Below, one piece after another: positions 45,722 to 56,973 of a DNA stretch of 64,000 bases (position 1 is its first letter; every line of letters starts with the position of its first letter). The notes beneath the pieces are model-generated. The model did not search any database and had not been told where the DNA came from. It saw only the letters and a program-made list of their open reading frames with translations. A program made the translations under genes and the position numbers. Source of the DNA: Emmonsiellopsis sp. PD_33 (Eukaryota > Ascomycota > Eurotiomycetes > Onygenales > Ajellomycetaceae); the NCBI GenBank assembly GCA_032988165.1, contig JANTQF010000114.1, positions 39,610 through 103,609 of the forward strand, written 5' to 3'.

Positions 45722-46724
45722 CTTGGCGGTTTGGTGGGGGGTTGGCTGGTCCTTTATTGAGGGGGTAGGAGATGGGGGTGGGGGTGGGAGAAGCTGCGAA
45801 TAGGATATTATCGTTAGATTTCGTCGTAAAATATCGTGGGTTGTGATGGGGATGCGGGATTTGAGCGGACGTACCTCGATTAGGGCTGAGTGAGCGGGAA
45901 ATAATGCCAAAAAAGCGAGCGTGGGAGTGGGCAATACAGGCGCTATATTCAGGCGGCAGAGGTCAGTAAATCGTCAGAAAGAGAGGGTTCTATTCTGTAG
46001 GTACTCACCATTGCACAACGTCAACAGGCGGTGGACTGGAGGTCAGAGAGGGCGGCTGAAGCGGTGGCGGTCTGCCAGTTCTTAAATAAAGCACAGCACT
46101 CCCGCCCGCAGTTCGCCCCCCGAGTTTTTTCCGTGCCCTAGTTTAGCAAAGTGGATCAAGCGCCAACCCCTCCCACAAACGGCTAATAATAAAACATCTC
46201 CATTTCCTCCGTGTCAAAGGAGGAGACAGAGAAAGACATATCTGGGGTACGGAGAATATGTTCCTGTGGCGATAACTTGGGCCATTTCCAATTCCCAGGC
46301 AATTTTGATCGATTTGAAAGGAACAACCTCAGCTAGCGACACCAAGAACTATCGCTGTTGTGGGATCTAGAGAAATTTGACCGCAGAAGGAGGCGAGAGC
46401 CCAGTAGAAGATTGCCATTTTATGGTTTGATGGTGCCCCATTCTTGTCTGGGGAATATCTGCCATCCAATGTTGGGTGTGGCCGCCTCGTCCCGCGCCGG
46501 CAAGCCGAGAGAACTCACACGGCATGCCGACGATACATTCGGCTCACGAGCAAAATAGCAATCGAGCAGACGACATGATGGCAACATTTATATGCTCCAC
46601 AGTGCTTCTTAGGATGAGGGCGTATCCTGATGAGTCACGGGTCCTCCGTTGATTAGAAATCCACGTCGAACTCGCTTGCGGCTGATGAGGGGGAAATGAA
46701 TAGCAACCACCCTGTTATCCACAT

Positions 46725-47035
46725 GTTTTTTCTTTTTTTTTTTTTCAGAATTAGCACAGTATTAAAAGAACCTATGAGCACCCCAGAAAAGAGGACATCA
46801 ATTCAGGTTCTGGTTTAAAAACTGGCCTTGATGCCCAGCTGAACGGGTTCGCGGGGGCGATTTCAAAACCGAAACCCGAAAGATTCTTTAAAAAGTTTCC
46901 CAAAACTGACCAAGAAACGCTGAGGGATGCTCATAGGCCCCAAAAAACTGTAATTTACTCCAGACCCCTTTTGCAAATAGAATGGCTTCTTTTAATACTG
47001 TGTTTGTTCTGCCAAACAAAAGAAAAAGAAAAAAC
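46725..47035. repeat. fold-back (inverted-repeat) element, about 310 bp
   Basis: The left arm starts with a T-rich tract (GTTTTTTC at 46725), then CACAGTATTAAAAGAA at 46755-46770 and CCTATGAGCA at 46771-46780. The right arm has the same blocks in reverse complement: TGCTCATAGG at 46928-46937, TTCTTTTAATACTGTG at 46987-47002, and GAAAAAAC ending at 47035. In the right arm about 50 bp separate the two blocks that are adjacent on the left. The centre (46843-46882) is GC-rich with CGGGTTCG and AACCCGAAA. The structure suggests a decayed MITE-like or fold-back element. Confidence 0.7.
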
Positions 47036-47062
47036 GGACGAGCGGTTATACTCCACTCAGAT

Positions 47063-47080
47063 GACCGTGAATTCACGGTC
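47063..47080. promoter_or_regulatory. perfect 18-bp palindrome
   Basis: GACCGTGAATTCACGGTC is its own reverse complement. It lies 305 bp upstream of the isochorismatase start. A dimeric transcription-factor site is a possible reading; chance is unlikely for 18 bp but cannot be excluded in 64 kb. Confidence 0.5.
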
Positions 47081-47384
47081 GAAACTGCTATCATTATTAA
47101 GCACGGCCTGGGCTTTTATTATCATTCAAGTATCATAAGAATACTCCGGCACTTCTAAGATCTAACGGCATATATAATGTCTGTGTGATAGAGAGACTGG
47201 AATTTGATTGATTCATTCGCCCCCTATACCCCTGACTCACCTGTGCTGCGCCGACAACTGACTCCCCCCGCCTCCTCAAACGACAAGCCAACTCCATCGA
47301 AGAACAAAAAGGAAGAAAAAGCCAAACATTCAACCCTCAAACCATAATACACACATCCATCCATCCATCAACCCACCACCAACC

Positions 47385-48062
47385 ATGCCCCTCTCCCTTC
47401 CCCTCTCCCCCACCCTCCCCACCACCCTCCTCCTAATCGACAACCAAACCGGCTTCCTAACAGACGCCGCCTCAGCCTACTTCGGCCCCTCCCGCTCAAA
47501 CCCAAACTACGAAAAGAACATGCAATCCCTCCTCTCCGCCTTCCGCTCCGCCCGGCACCACCAAAACAAAAACAACAAAAACAGCAACAACAACAACATC
47601 AGCATCATCCACATCGCCCACTCCTCCCTCGACCCAGCGTGCCCCTTACACCCTTCCCACCCATCAAACGGGATCGCGTTCATCCCCTTCGCCGCGCCCG
47701 ATGAGGGCGCGGGGAGCGATGAGCCCGTGCTTTGGAAATGTGTCAATTCAGCCTTTATCGGGACGGAGTTGGAAGCCATGCTTCGGGCACGGGGCACGAG
47801 GCAGCTTGTTGTTGCCGGGTTGACGACGGATCATTGTGTTTCTACTAGTGTGCGGATGGCGGCGAATTTGGGGGTTGTTAATGGTGGTGGTGGTGGTGGG
47901 GAGAAGGGGAGGATTCTGTTGGTTGGGGATGCGTGTTCGGCGTTTGAGAAGGGGGGGTTTGATGCTGAGACGGTGCATGCGGTTTCGTTGGCGTCGTTGG
48001 ATGGGGAGTTTGCGGAGGTGGTGGGGACAGCGGAGGTGGTTGCGGGTTTGGGAGGGGTTTAG
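47385..48062 (+). CDS. isochorismatase-family cysteine hydrolase
   Basis: Intronless, 225 residues. The catalytic triad of the family is visible: Asp19 in TLLLIDNQTGF, Lys118 in EPVLWKCVNSAFIGTELE, and Cys151 in LVVAGLTTDHCVSTSVRMA, with the cis-peptide GLTT before it. A low-complexity Asn/Lys insertion (residues 60-71) interrupts the first half and a Gly run lies near 168-173. The fold covers isochorismatase, nicotinamidase and N-carbamoyl hydrolases; the sequence does not settle the substrate. No signal peptide. The coding strand is C-rich in the first half and G/T-rich in the second, which is unusual. It faces the 3' end of RAD16 across 391 bp. Confidence 0.92.
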   Translation: MPLSLPLSPTLPTTLLLIDNQTGFLTDAASAYFGPSRSNPNYEKNMQSLLSAFRSARHHQNKNNKNSNNNNISIIHIAHSSLDPACPLHPSHPSNGIAFIPFAAPDEGAGSDEPVLWKCVNSAFIGTELEAMLRARGTRQLVVAGLTTDHCVSTSVRMAANLGVVNGGGGGGEKGRILLVGDACSAFEKGGFDAETVHAVSLASLDGEFAEVVGTAEVVAGLGGV

Positions 48063-48453
48063 GATGGTCTTGGTAAGTAGGTAGATAGATAGATGGCTTT
48101 GGGCTAGCCAGGTGGGAGGATTGAGATTTATTGTAAATGAAGAACGGGTTATGTATATTCGCTAAATGGCATATGGCCCAAGCTTGAAGATATTTTCAAT
48201 GGAATTTAGCTAATATCTGCGTAAAGAGAAGTTAATATCTAAATTTAAATAAAAAGGAGTTTCCTGGCGCTCCATATCGTGATTGAACAGAACACCAGAA
48301 CCCTCGAACTATGATAAAACCACAAAGAAGATAATGGCAGCATAATAAACCCCGTTCGCTTCGCCAATCATTAGGGTATGTATATTTAAAGAGAAACGCC
48401 ACCTCAAACCGACCGTGCTTAATAGGACCTTGGTTCATAATATTCGTCGCTCT
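48063..48453. terminator. convergent 3' region of the isochorismatase and RAD16 genes
   Basis: 391 bp, AT-rich. It must hold the polyadenylation sites of both genes. ATAAA-like sequence on both strands is present (for example AATAAA near 48245-48250). Nothing else seen. Confidence 0.45.
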
Positions 48454-51400
48454 TTAGCTGCCGCGGAACAAAAACTGCATATCCTCCGGGGTCAGTTTCT
48501 CCAACGCCTCGCTTTGGTCCTTGTTGATGGTGCCATTTATCATATTGGCTTTCTTTTCCTGTAGTAGGACCATGCGGGATTCCACAGAGTCTTCGATGCA
48601 CAGGCGGGTGATGACGCAGGGGCGACGCTGGCCAATTCGGTGGCAGCGGTCTGCGCTTTGCCATTCTGCAGCTGGGTTCCACCATCTGGATGAATGCTTG
48701 TGTTAGTCTTTTACGGTTAGAACCCATATATGTAAAGGGGCTGACTTACGGGTCAATGATGAAAACCCTTGAGGCTTCAGTTAGATTTAGGGCGACGCCT
48801 CCTGCCTTGAGAGACACAAGGAACACCTCGACATCCACATTATTCATGAAGTACTCGATAGACTTTTGTCGTTGGGCCGGCGTCATACTTCCATCTAGCA
48901 TGACCGTATTGAATCCCACCCGACGCAAACGCCACTCAACAAGCTGGAGCATGGACGTAAACTGGGAGAAGACAATAGACTTATGCGTCTGCTTTTTGCT
49001 CCGCAACTTGAATAAATCGTAAACGAGCATTTCGATCTTAGTCGACGAGGTCCAGTCCTCCATCTTGATGCGGTTGATAATTGAGTTTTTCTTGACTTGA
49101 TCCGCCTCCTGCTCGATATCTGGTTGTTCAAAGTCGATAGAGAGTCCAATGTGACAACGTGGGCAGTCCGGTTCTCCGCCATCTTCAAAAGATCGGATGT
49201 AATCTTTGGCACACTGTCGACAGAATTCGTGACGACAACGGGATCGAATTGGCTCTTCTGCAGGCTCATCACAGATGCCACAGACCAGAACATTCTGACC
49301 CCCTTCAGCATGCTTTTTTAAGATCAAGTCGGGATGATTGGCAACTTGGCGCATTTGCATGATAAGACCGAAGATATTGGCATAGTTGTTCAGCATAACA
49401 CCACGACTGACATAGGTATCGAATTGTCTGGTAGTGTTTGTCATAATACTAGAAGAGAAATCGCGCTCGATCTCCCCGAAGAATTCGTTGTGCAATATAA
49501 CCCTTTAAACGCTAGTTAGCAACCACTCAACCACATTTTAGTTCGAGACTTACCGTTTTGGAGGGAGTTCCATTGAAGCCGTGTGGTCCCTTTTCACGCG
49601 TCGGAGCATAATTCGGTCGGTGATGAACCTCAATTTTTGTAGCGCAGCCTTTCGACTTTCGGTGGATCTCGATTCGGTGACTGTAATTTTTGTTAGTTTC
49701 TTCGACCTCTGCGAAATGTATTTGGTCACCTACTCGGATTGAGAATTTCCTGATTGAAGATAGAAACATGACTGAAGCCACTGGAGGATGTTAGAGCCCG
49801 AGCGTTTAGGTAGTGGTGAATTTCGAGGTACTTACCTATGACGGCAATGAGTACATCTTTTCTCAGCGTCTTGGGACCAGTGTAATTCCCGGCAGGGGCA
49901 CATTTTGCAAAAGTAGCATGCAAACGGCTTAACTTCCAGGAAGCGTAGTAGGGAGAAAAATTCTCCGATTCGATTTTGGACGGGAGTTCCAGAAAGGCAC
50001 CATTTATAAGTCGATTTCAATGCAAAACAAGCTCTTGCTACACTAGTGGTACGTTGCTTGGGTCAATGTTAGCAACATCTCATTTGAGGGACGGAAGGGT
50101 GGGAGGCATACCTTGATGCTATGAGCCTCATCCAGAATTAACCGATGGAAATGAAGCGAATGGATGAGACCTAAAATTGTAAGCATACACACGTCAAGAG
50201 GTTTGTCAGGAGACACTTACTATCTTCTTTCACGATGCCGTCATTGCGTTTCCAGCCTTTGACCTCTTTCCGATGCATGGATTCGAGACCAGAGTCTGGC
50301 AAATCCGGTTAGCAGAGGGAGATAAATCGGGGGAAGTAGGACAAAAACTCACAGGATATCATAATCACATCATAAGACTTCAGTTGTTTAGCAGTGAGCG
50401 TCTTGACCTTTGAGTTAGAGCCGTGGTGGACGAGGACTTTCAGTTTTCCGTCCGTGTATTGCTATAATCCCAAGTTAATTAGAATAAACGCTCGCATCTG
50501 ATTTGCTTTCTAGAACATACCTCGATCTCAGATTGCCACTGCATGAGAGCAACCGGTGGTACAACAACCAATGAAGGCTTTCCAACGGGGTAATCGGACA
50601 TAAGTAGGGACACTGCCTGTATAGTTTTGCCCATTCCCATCTCGTCACCGAGAAGACCGCCTTTCCACTGCGACTTTTCCTGCTGCATCATCCAGTTCAG
50701 TCCTTCCAGCTGAAAGGACTTCAATTGACGAGAGATACCGGGCGGTTGTGGCGCAGGTGTCGGGTTGATAACGGGGGCACTTGTAAGAACATCCCACATG
50801 GTCTTGATTGTCGGGTGTTGTTTCTCGAGCTTTCTTCTCTCACGAAGAGCCTAAGGGTTATGTTAATTAGGTGAAAATCCTTAGGAAAAAGAAGGTACTT
50901 ACGCGAGGAGTCATCCGTGCTTCTTCCGGGTTTTCTGGGCGAATCCGAGTTCGACGCCCTCTTGGAGCAGCAACACGACCACGCCGGGCTGGTCTAGTAG
51001 GTACATCAGAGGCTAGAGCCAGTATGTTTATATCGGTAGAATCCCCATCGCTTGAAATACTTTCGTATACGTCTTCTGCCTCAGAGTCACTGCTGAACAG
51101 ATGGAAGTCTTCGGAGTCTAATTCAGACAGAGCAGATTCGTCACTATCTGGAATGGTATTCTTAGTGGCTAATCTGCCCTGCTTGCCTGTAAAGCTGGGT
51201 TTTGACGGGAGAGCACGAGGCAGAGGACGAGAAAGTCTTCGTGGAAAATGGGGTTGAAGGTCGGACTCGGTGACTGAATCCAAACCCTCTTCACCCGAGG
51301 AAGATAAAGGTGATAGAAGATCTTCATCATTGTCGTCGGTAGAATTGCTAATAGCATGGGTGTATTTAGGACGCTTCACACTGGGATCATCATATTCCTC

Positions 51401-52019
51401 TGCTTGCAAGGCGCGGGCTAGTGCAGCATCCGAGCTTTCAGCAGGCGACATATCTTCACTGATAGAATTGGCAGAGCGTTTTGTGCCTAACGAGGAATTC
51501 CTAAGCGCAAAATTACTCGTCCTCAGAGCCAGAGCACGGGCTGATGCGCTGACTCGTTTGGAACGAGAATTGGCTGGCTCAGCCGGTGTCACATTTGCAG
51601 TTGTTGCCGGAGTGTTATATCCATCGGTCGTATTCAAGCTGCCCCCGTCTGAGGACGATGAAGATGACCTGGTTGACGACGCATTCCCAATGGCTACCGC
51701 GACCATAATCTCAGCCTTGTTATTCCCTCCTCTTCTTGTGGTCTTGCCCTGAGCACGGGGAGCAGTCAGACGTTCGTCTAGGGAATCATCCTCTCCCATG
51801 CTGTCTGATCCAGGAACAACGGCGTTTAGAGACGCTCGAGTTTGCCGGGAAGGATTTCGCCGTCTCAAAGTGGCAGAGGGTTTGCTGGGTGCTAGAAGGA
51901 TTGATAAACTGTCAGTATTGGATTAAAACCAGGCTGAACGTTTCAGGGGTAATTCTGGATTCACCTTTATCACTGCCTGAGGGGAAACTCCCACCAGCCT
52001 GACTGTTCCTCACCATCAT
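48454..52019 (-). CDS. RAD16: RAD16, SWI/SNF ATPase with RING finger, global-genome repair
   Basis: Eleven exons: 51965-52019, 50903-51891, 50521-50850, 50353-50461, 50221-50295, 50112-50170, 49836-50056, 49734-49780, 49554-49680, 48750-49502 and 48454-48685. All joins keep frame, giving 998 residues. After an acidic disordered N-terminus come Walker A DEMGMGKT (about 417-424), LILDEAHSIK (DEAH about 533-536) and WCLSGTPVQN. A Cys cluster CYFCKMCPC...CTHC lies inside the ATPase. Then RLRFITDRIMLRRVKRDH follows, a C3HC4 RING CGICDEPAEEP...CPRC (about 745-787), then VFLVSLKAGGVALNLTEAS and DRCHRIGQRRP. This layout is specific to Rad16. With Rad7 it recognises lesions in non-transcribed DNA and acts as a ubiquitin ligase module with Elc1 and Cul3. 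Two exon joins use unusual acceptors (AAG), the weakest part of the model. Confidence 0.95.
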
Positions 52020-52616
52020 GCAAGGGCGCAGGCAGACACTGATATCGACCCAGGGGAATGGTAACCAGAGGCTGGGTTGCACTCAGTGGAACAGAGTGTA
52101 ATAGGGTTTGGCAGAGTCTGGTTGTGAAGAATTTTTGCACGGCCACCCGAAAGTGAATAAGCAGCAACGAGGTGAATGCTGAGGAATCCACCACACTCCA
52201 AAAGAAACGCCTAGAGGCCCCTTTCTTGGTTCTTTTTTCGCGTCCTCAACTCTGCCGTGAAGTCTCAGACGCAAGCCTTGTCGCCTCAGGCCAAGACCGC
52301 CAGATTGCTCCACGTAGACAGGATCAGAATCCCTTGCCAGCCAGCACGTCCAATCCCATCCAACACAATACGAGCCCTCTAGTGAGTCACGGTGCCGCCG
52401 TCTGCCACTCGCCCGCGTTGTTTGTGCGAGTGTCGTCCTGTCGCTGCAGAAACAGCCGAGGAGAGAAGAAACGAAGCGGAGAGCGTGCCTGAAACAACGC
52501 GTTGAGGAGGAAAACGCGGCACGAAGTCACCTGACCTCGTTTTTCAATTAAACCTTTCTCGGCGCTGAAGACGACGACGACGACAACATCTCTCACCACC
52601 CCAGTAGCTATCCAAC
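52020..52616. promoter_or_regulatory. 597-bp bidirectional promoter between RAD16 and RAD7
   Basis: The start codons of RAD16 (52019, minus) and RAD7 (52617, plus) are divergent, and no gene fits between them. A GAC trinucleotide run lies at about 52568-52585 close to the RAD7 start. The small frames here extend from neither gene. Shared regulation of two subunits of one complex is inferred. Confidence 0.7.
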
Positions 52617-54734
52617 ATGTAAGTTCTCCGTCTGCTGTGTGGATTAGCAGTTCCAGTGCCTGACTAACGGTTTGAAGGGCGGCCCGACGCACACGTGCCA
52701 ATATCTCCGGACCGTAAGTCCATAGGCTCTCCTCATATGGAGCCCCTACTGATATATATATCTTTGCTGCAGCCATTCCGCCTTAACTGATTTCCTGGCT
52801 GTATGTTACTTTCAAATTCATATTATGCTGTCCATTCCCTAAATCTTTCCCAGTTTACTAATTCATCACTAGTCGAACAACATCTCTGCCGCTGAGATCC
52901 GCAATAACTATGAGCAACGCCTGAGGCAAGCCCGTCAGCAAAATGAACGAGAGCAACAGCAGCAGCAGCAAGCAAATGAAGCTGAAGTGGACAACGATGA
53001 TGAGGCCAACCAGGATGAAGAAATGCCTGACGCGGCGGAGGAATCCTCAAGCCCACGAAAGCGCAAGTCCCAGGCTGCCATGACCAAGGCCAAAAAGGCC
53101 GCAAAGAAGAAGAACGACGATGCTAGAATTCTCAATTCGATAGGCAATGGTGGTGGTGTCCCTGGCCAACTAGAAAATTGTGAAAATTGTCAGCGACGCT
53201 TCACTGTCACTACATACACCAAAACCGGAACCGGAGGCGGACTTCTCTGTTTTGGTTGCTCGAAGCGTGGTGATCTCCAACAACAAGGAGGTAAACCAAA
53301 GCAGCCGCCTAAGAATAAGCGCGGTCGCCGGCAAAATGTCAGCAGGATCCTAGATGGTATTGTCCAGATGGGCAGCTCTAGCCTTGTTGAGAGCTGCATC
53401 AAGGTAGTTACCCCTCGTGCATATATCCTATTCTTTTAGGGTTCTATGTATAGTATTCTGACTTGCGTGGTGCTATATAGAAAGTTGCTGATAACATCAA
53501 TGATGTTGAGGAGTTTGGCGACCTCCCCCCTGATCTCCTAATGAGACTGAGTCACATTTTGTCCAAACGAAGAGCTCTAAATCCCCTGACCCTTGACCTC
53601 TTCCTGCGAGGGGACACGACTGTTATTGATATTTATGACTGTGGAAGTATGTTCCCCTATCCAATATCTCCAAGTCTGTGAACTTGCTGACAAAATGTAG
53701 AACTGGAGCAGGATGATTTCCAAAAGATGTTCGCTACCATGCCCTTTCTTGAAAGGGTTAACCTGCGCTTTGCTGGCCAATTGAAAGATAAGCCATTAGA
53801 GTATATGATGGACCACAACTCTCACTTGAAACATCTTCATCTTGATGCCACCAACCTGATATCGAACGAATGTTGGAAAAAACTCTTCAAAAAATGCGGC
53901 CCCATGCTCGAAAGTCTCAAATTATCCAACTTGGACTCCTCACTTGACGATGATGCGATCGAAACAATGACCGAGCACTGTACTAACCTACGTCGCTTGA
54001 AGCTGAAAATCTGTTGGCTTCCAGGAGACAAAGCGCTCGGCTCTCTCGCAAAAATTTCGAAACTAGAGCATCTGTCGTTAGATTTCCTCAAAGAGACCTC
54101 GTCTGAACAACTCTTGGAGGTGATCGACAAACTGGGCCCCAATCTCAAAACATTGTCTCTCCATGGCTTCAAAAATGCCGATGACCAGGTCCTCGACATG
54201 ATACACCAACGCTGCAGTCAGCTTTCGAAATTGCGAATCGCGGATAACTGTGTCTGCACGGATAAAGCATATGCCCGCCTCTTCACGGAATGGAACAACC
54301 CTCCTCTTCTTTTCGTCGACTTGTCAAGCACTCGGGATGTAGACAATAGAAATCCTGATGGGCCTGAAGAGCCAATTGGCTTAGCGGCCGAAGGCTTCAA
54401 GGCACTGATGGGGCACTCTGGCAAAACTCTGAAAAGATTGGATATCGGGTCCTGTCGCCACATCTCACACGAAGCACTATCCTCTGTGTTTGACGGGACT
54501 CGCCAATATCTCCACCTAAAGGAAATTGATATTTCGTTCCACGCGTCGGTGGACGATTTCCTTGTCCTTTCCCTGTTCAGGTCATGCCCAGCTCTGAGGA
54601 AAATCATCGCATTTGCCTGCTTTGGGATCCGGGATGTCCAGATTCCGCCTGGCGTGGCCCTTATTGGCGGTCTGAATGCTCACCATACCTCGCTGCAGCA
54701 AGACACGATGAGAGTTATCGACCAGATGTTCTAA
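52617..54734 (+). CDS. RAD7: RAD7, LRR subunit of the NEF4 repair complex
   Basis: Six exons: 52617-52618, 52678-52713, 52773-52800, 52873-53403, 53481-53646 and 53701-54734; 598 residues. The start codon is split, AT|G, by an intron with donor GTAAGT. Reading across gives MAARRTRANISGPHSALTDFLASNNISAAEIR, matching the conserved start of fungal Rad7 (basic, GPHSALTDFL, then the NISA..IR motif). A Gln-rich and acidic stretch follows, with a basic KRKSQ...KKAAKKK patch. A zinc-type C-x2-C...C-x2-C (about 125-151: CENC...CFGC) precedes ILDGIVQMG and FGDLPPDLLMRLSHILSKRRALNP, an F-box-like region. From about 270 on there are leucine-rich repeats (LKHLHLDATNL, LESLKLSNLDSSLDD and others) to the end. 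Rad7 partners Rad16 in lesion recognition and in the Elc1/Cul3 ubiquitin ligase. Divergent from RAD16. Confidence 0.95.
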
Positions 54735-56973
54735 AGCTGTACATATGGTTTGTTTGGACAAACAGTTATCCGGCATTCTATGATTTGCCCCCTTTCCATG
54801 ATAGTTACCGACGATCTCCTCCTTACACATGCCTTTTTTAACCCCCCAGATGATGTGAACATTTCATACCCAGGCGTTTATGGCTACATTCTTCTTGTTT
54901 CAAATAGCGTTAACTGATACTACCCGGCGCGAATCCGCTTTTTTTACCAGATACGGCGTCCTGTACCTTATTGCCGTATCTTGAGAAGAATCCAATCTTT
55001 ATTTGACGTTTCTATTCAAGAGTCCCTTGAATGTGAATTCCGGCCGCATCACAGAAGCATGAGGCTGAAACTTTAAATCTCCTGCCTTGTCATATTAGTG
55101 GCACATTGGCGAGCTGGCTGCCAGAGGCTTAAATAGTCGCCAAAAATAATACGGCGGACTTGCTAATAATTATACAGCTGGACGAATAACAGCAGGACCT
55201 AGTTAAGACTCAAATATTCTAGATCCCGACATGACTACAACAGTCGGCCTTTTTCTCTAGGCTTTCGTCTTCTCCTACATTGACAAGTCCAGGCATCGTT
55301 GCAACATATCACCTGTCTTTCTGAGGCTTGACACATTCATCCAATATCCTCAATCTCCCAGTATGCCCCCCATGTGGTCTTGAAGAAGTTTCTCTTGTCT
55401 TTCTGAAACCAGCCTATACAGCCACAATACTCCCGTCTCAAGACAAAACCGCAATGTGTTTGTTTTCTCTTGGCGGTATATCAGCTTCCAAATCCCGAGA
55501 GGCAGGCAGCTAGATAACCAGCCCTCGAACCAGCAACGCACTACTATGGCGGCTTTACGGCTTCTTGAGCAACCATGACTGCGCCTAAGAATGGATGTCC
55601 CCCCATCCTTACCGGGCGGTGATTCTATCGGAAGGCGCTGCGGACAATGAAAATATGTTTTCTTGGCTGAAGATGGGTGTCCGAAGACTGCGCAACCTGC
55701 ACCTCATGGGATAAAAATGGGTTTCTTCTTTCCATCGCTGGCAGGCTTCCGAGTCTTTAGAGGCCTAAAAGGGATTGCCATCTTTACCGGCCAAAATAGA
55801 TGGCTCCAGGCTGTTAGGACATGTCGAGACAGCCGTTCCCTAGGGTAGATATATGGCCCGCCGTGGCCTCTATCTGATCTTTGGCTTGAATAATATCCAT
55901 CTCCTTCTTCCCTTTTTTTTTTGCTTGGTTTTTTACGATACTTACAGCTCCCTCGTTTGGCTAATGCCACAAGACTTGATTTCTTTAATCAGGATATACC
56001 GCTGAGTCGAACACCATGCATCCCCTTGCTTTTCTCTCAATCATCACATTCTTTACCCCTTTTGCTTCAGCATAGAACTACCCCAAAGGCCATCCATTTC
56101 AAACAAACATGTACATACGATCTGACCTATGACGACATTATTGGAACGATACAAACTGTGGTTCAAGAGCATGAGGAATTCACTAACTCCACAGACTTCA
56201 GAGCCTTGGCTTGCGACAAAACTCTCCCCAATAATAATTTGACCTGACGTTAAACCTAAACTAAGGATAATACCCCTATTACATTAGGCCGAACCATTCT
56301 AAAAATGACGCCATATCCAAAAGGCGAGGAGAAGTATGAATTGGTAGGTTGCAAATTTAAGCTTTTTAGCTTTGGCTAGTAGAGCGCCAAGAGATGAGCT
56401 TAATTTTGACGTCAAGGGACTTTTAGTACGGAGTACTATTGATACTAGTAATTTCGATGCATGACTGGTCGTTTCTTCTCGGCCCTATCGCCATGGCTTG
56501 ATATGAATATTATATGTAGGGTATCTGAACGCTCCATCGATATTATATGGGAGGTATAGAAATTTTATATATCAAATTACTCGTATACCGCCGTTCAAGT
56601 TGTTCTACTACTGACTCGAAGCTAGATGTCGTCAGGTAGGCCTGCCCAGAAACGTTGATTTTGGTTTCAAGGAGATTGATGTCATAATATCACCGCATCG
56701 TTGAGGGTTTAATTTACCATGAGGTTGGTCATGAAGGCTTATACCGCTGAAGATAAATATCTCCTCTTCCGTCCCAGTTTCTCCCACTCTTTTCTCATCT
56801 TCCCATCCTACTTGTCAAGCAGTCAAACAGCCAGTCAACTCAATATCAACCTCACGCGATCATAATCTTCTACTGTTAGCCATCCTGCACAAGCATAGCC
56901 TTCCGGTCAACAGTATTTACCACGTCAAACAACCCCCTTAAACCTGCTACCAACCAGAAACATTCTTTATACA
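54735..56973. other. intergenic
   Basis: 2.2 kb without a supportable gene. The first 100 bp are the RAD7 3' region. Frames at 55328-56247 are short, overlap on both strands and lack family features. A T10 run lies near 55911-55921. Confidence 0.55.

Larger units (their letters stand above)
45722..47384. other. intergenic with a fold-back element and palindrome
   Basis: 1.66 kb between divergent genes. It carries the inverted-repeat element at 46725-47035 and the 18-bp palindrome at 47063-47080, described separately. The last 60 bp are an A/C-rich leader of the isochorismatase gene with CATC repeats. No gene supported. Confidence 0.6.
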
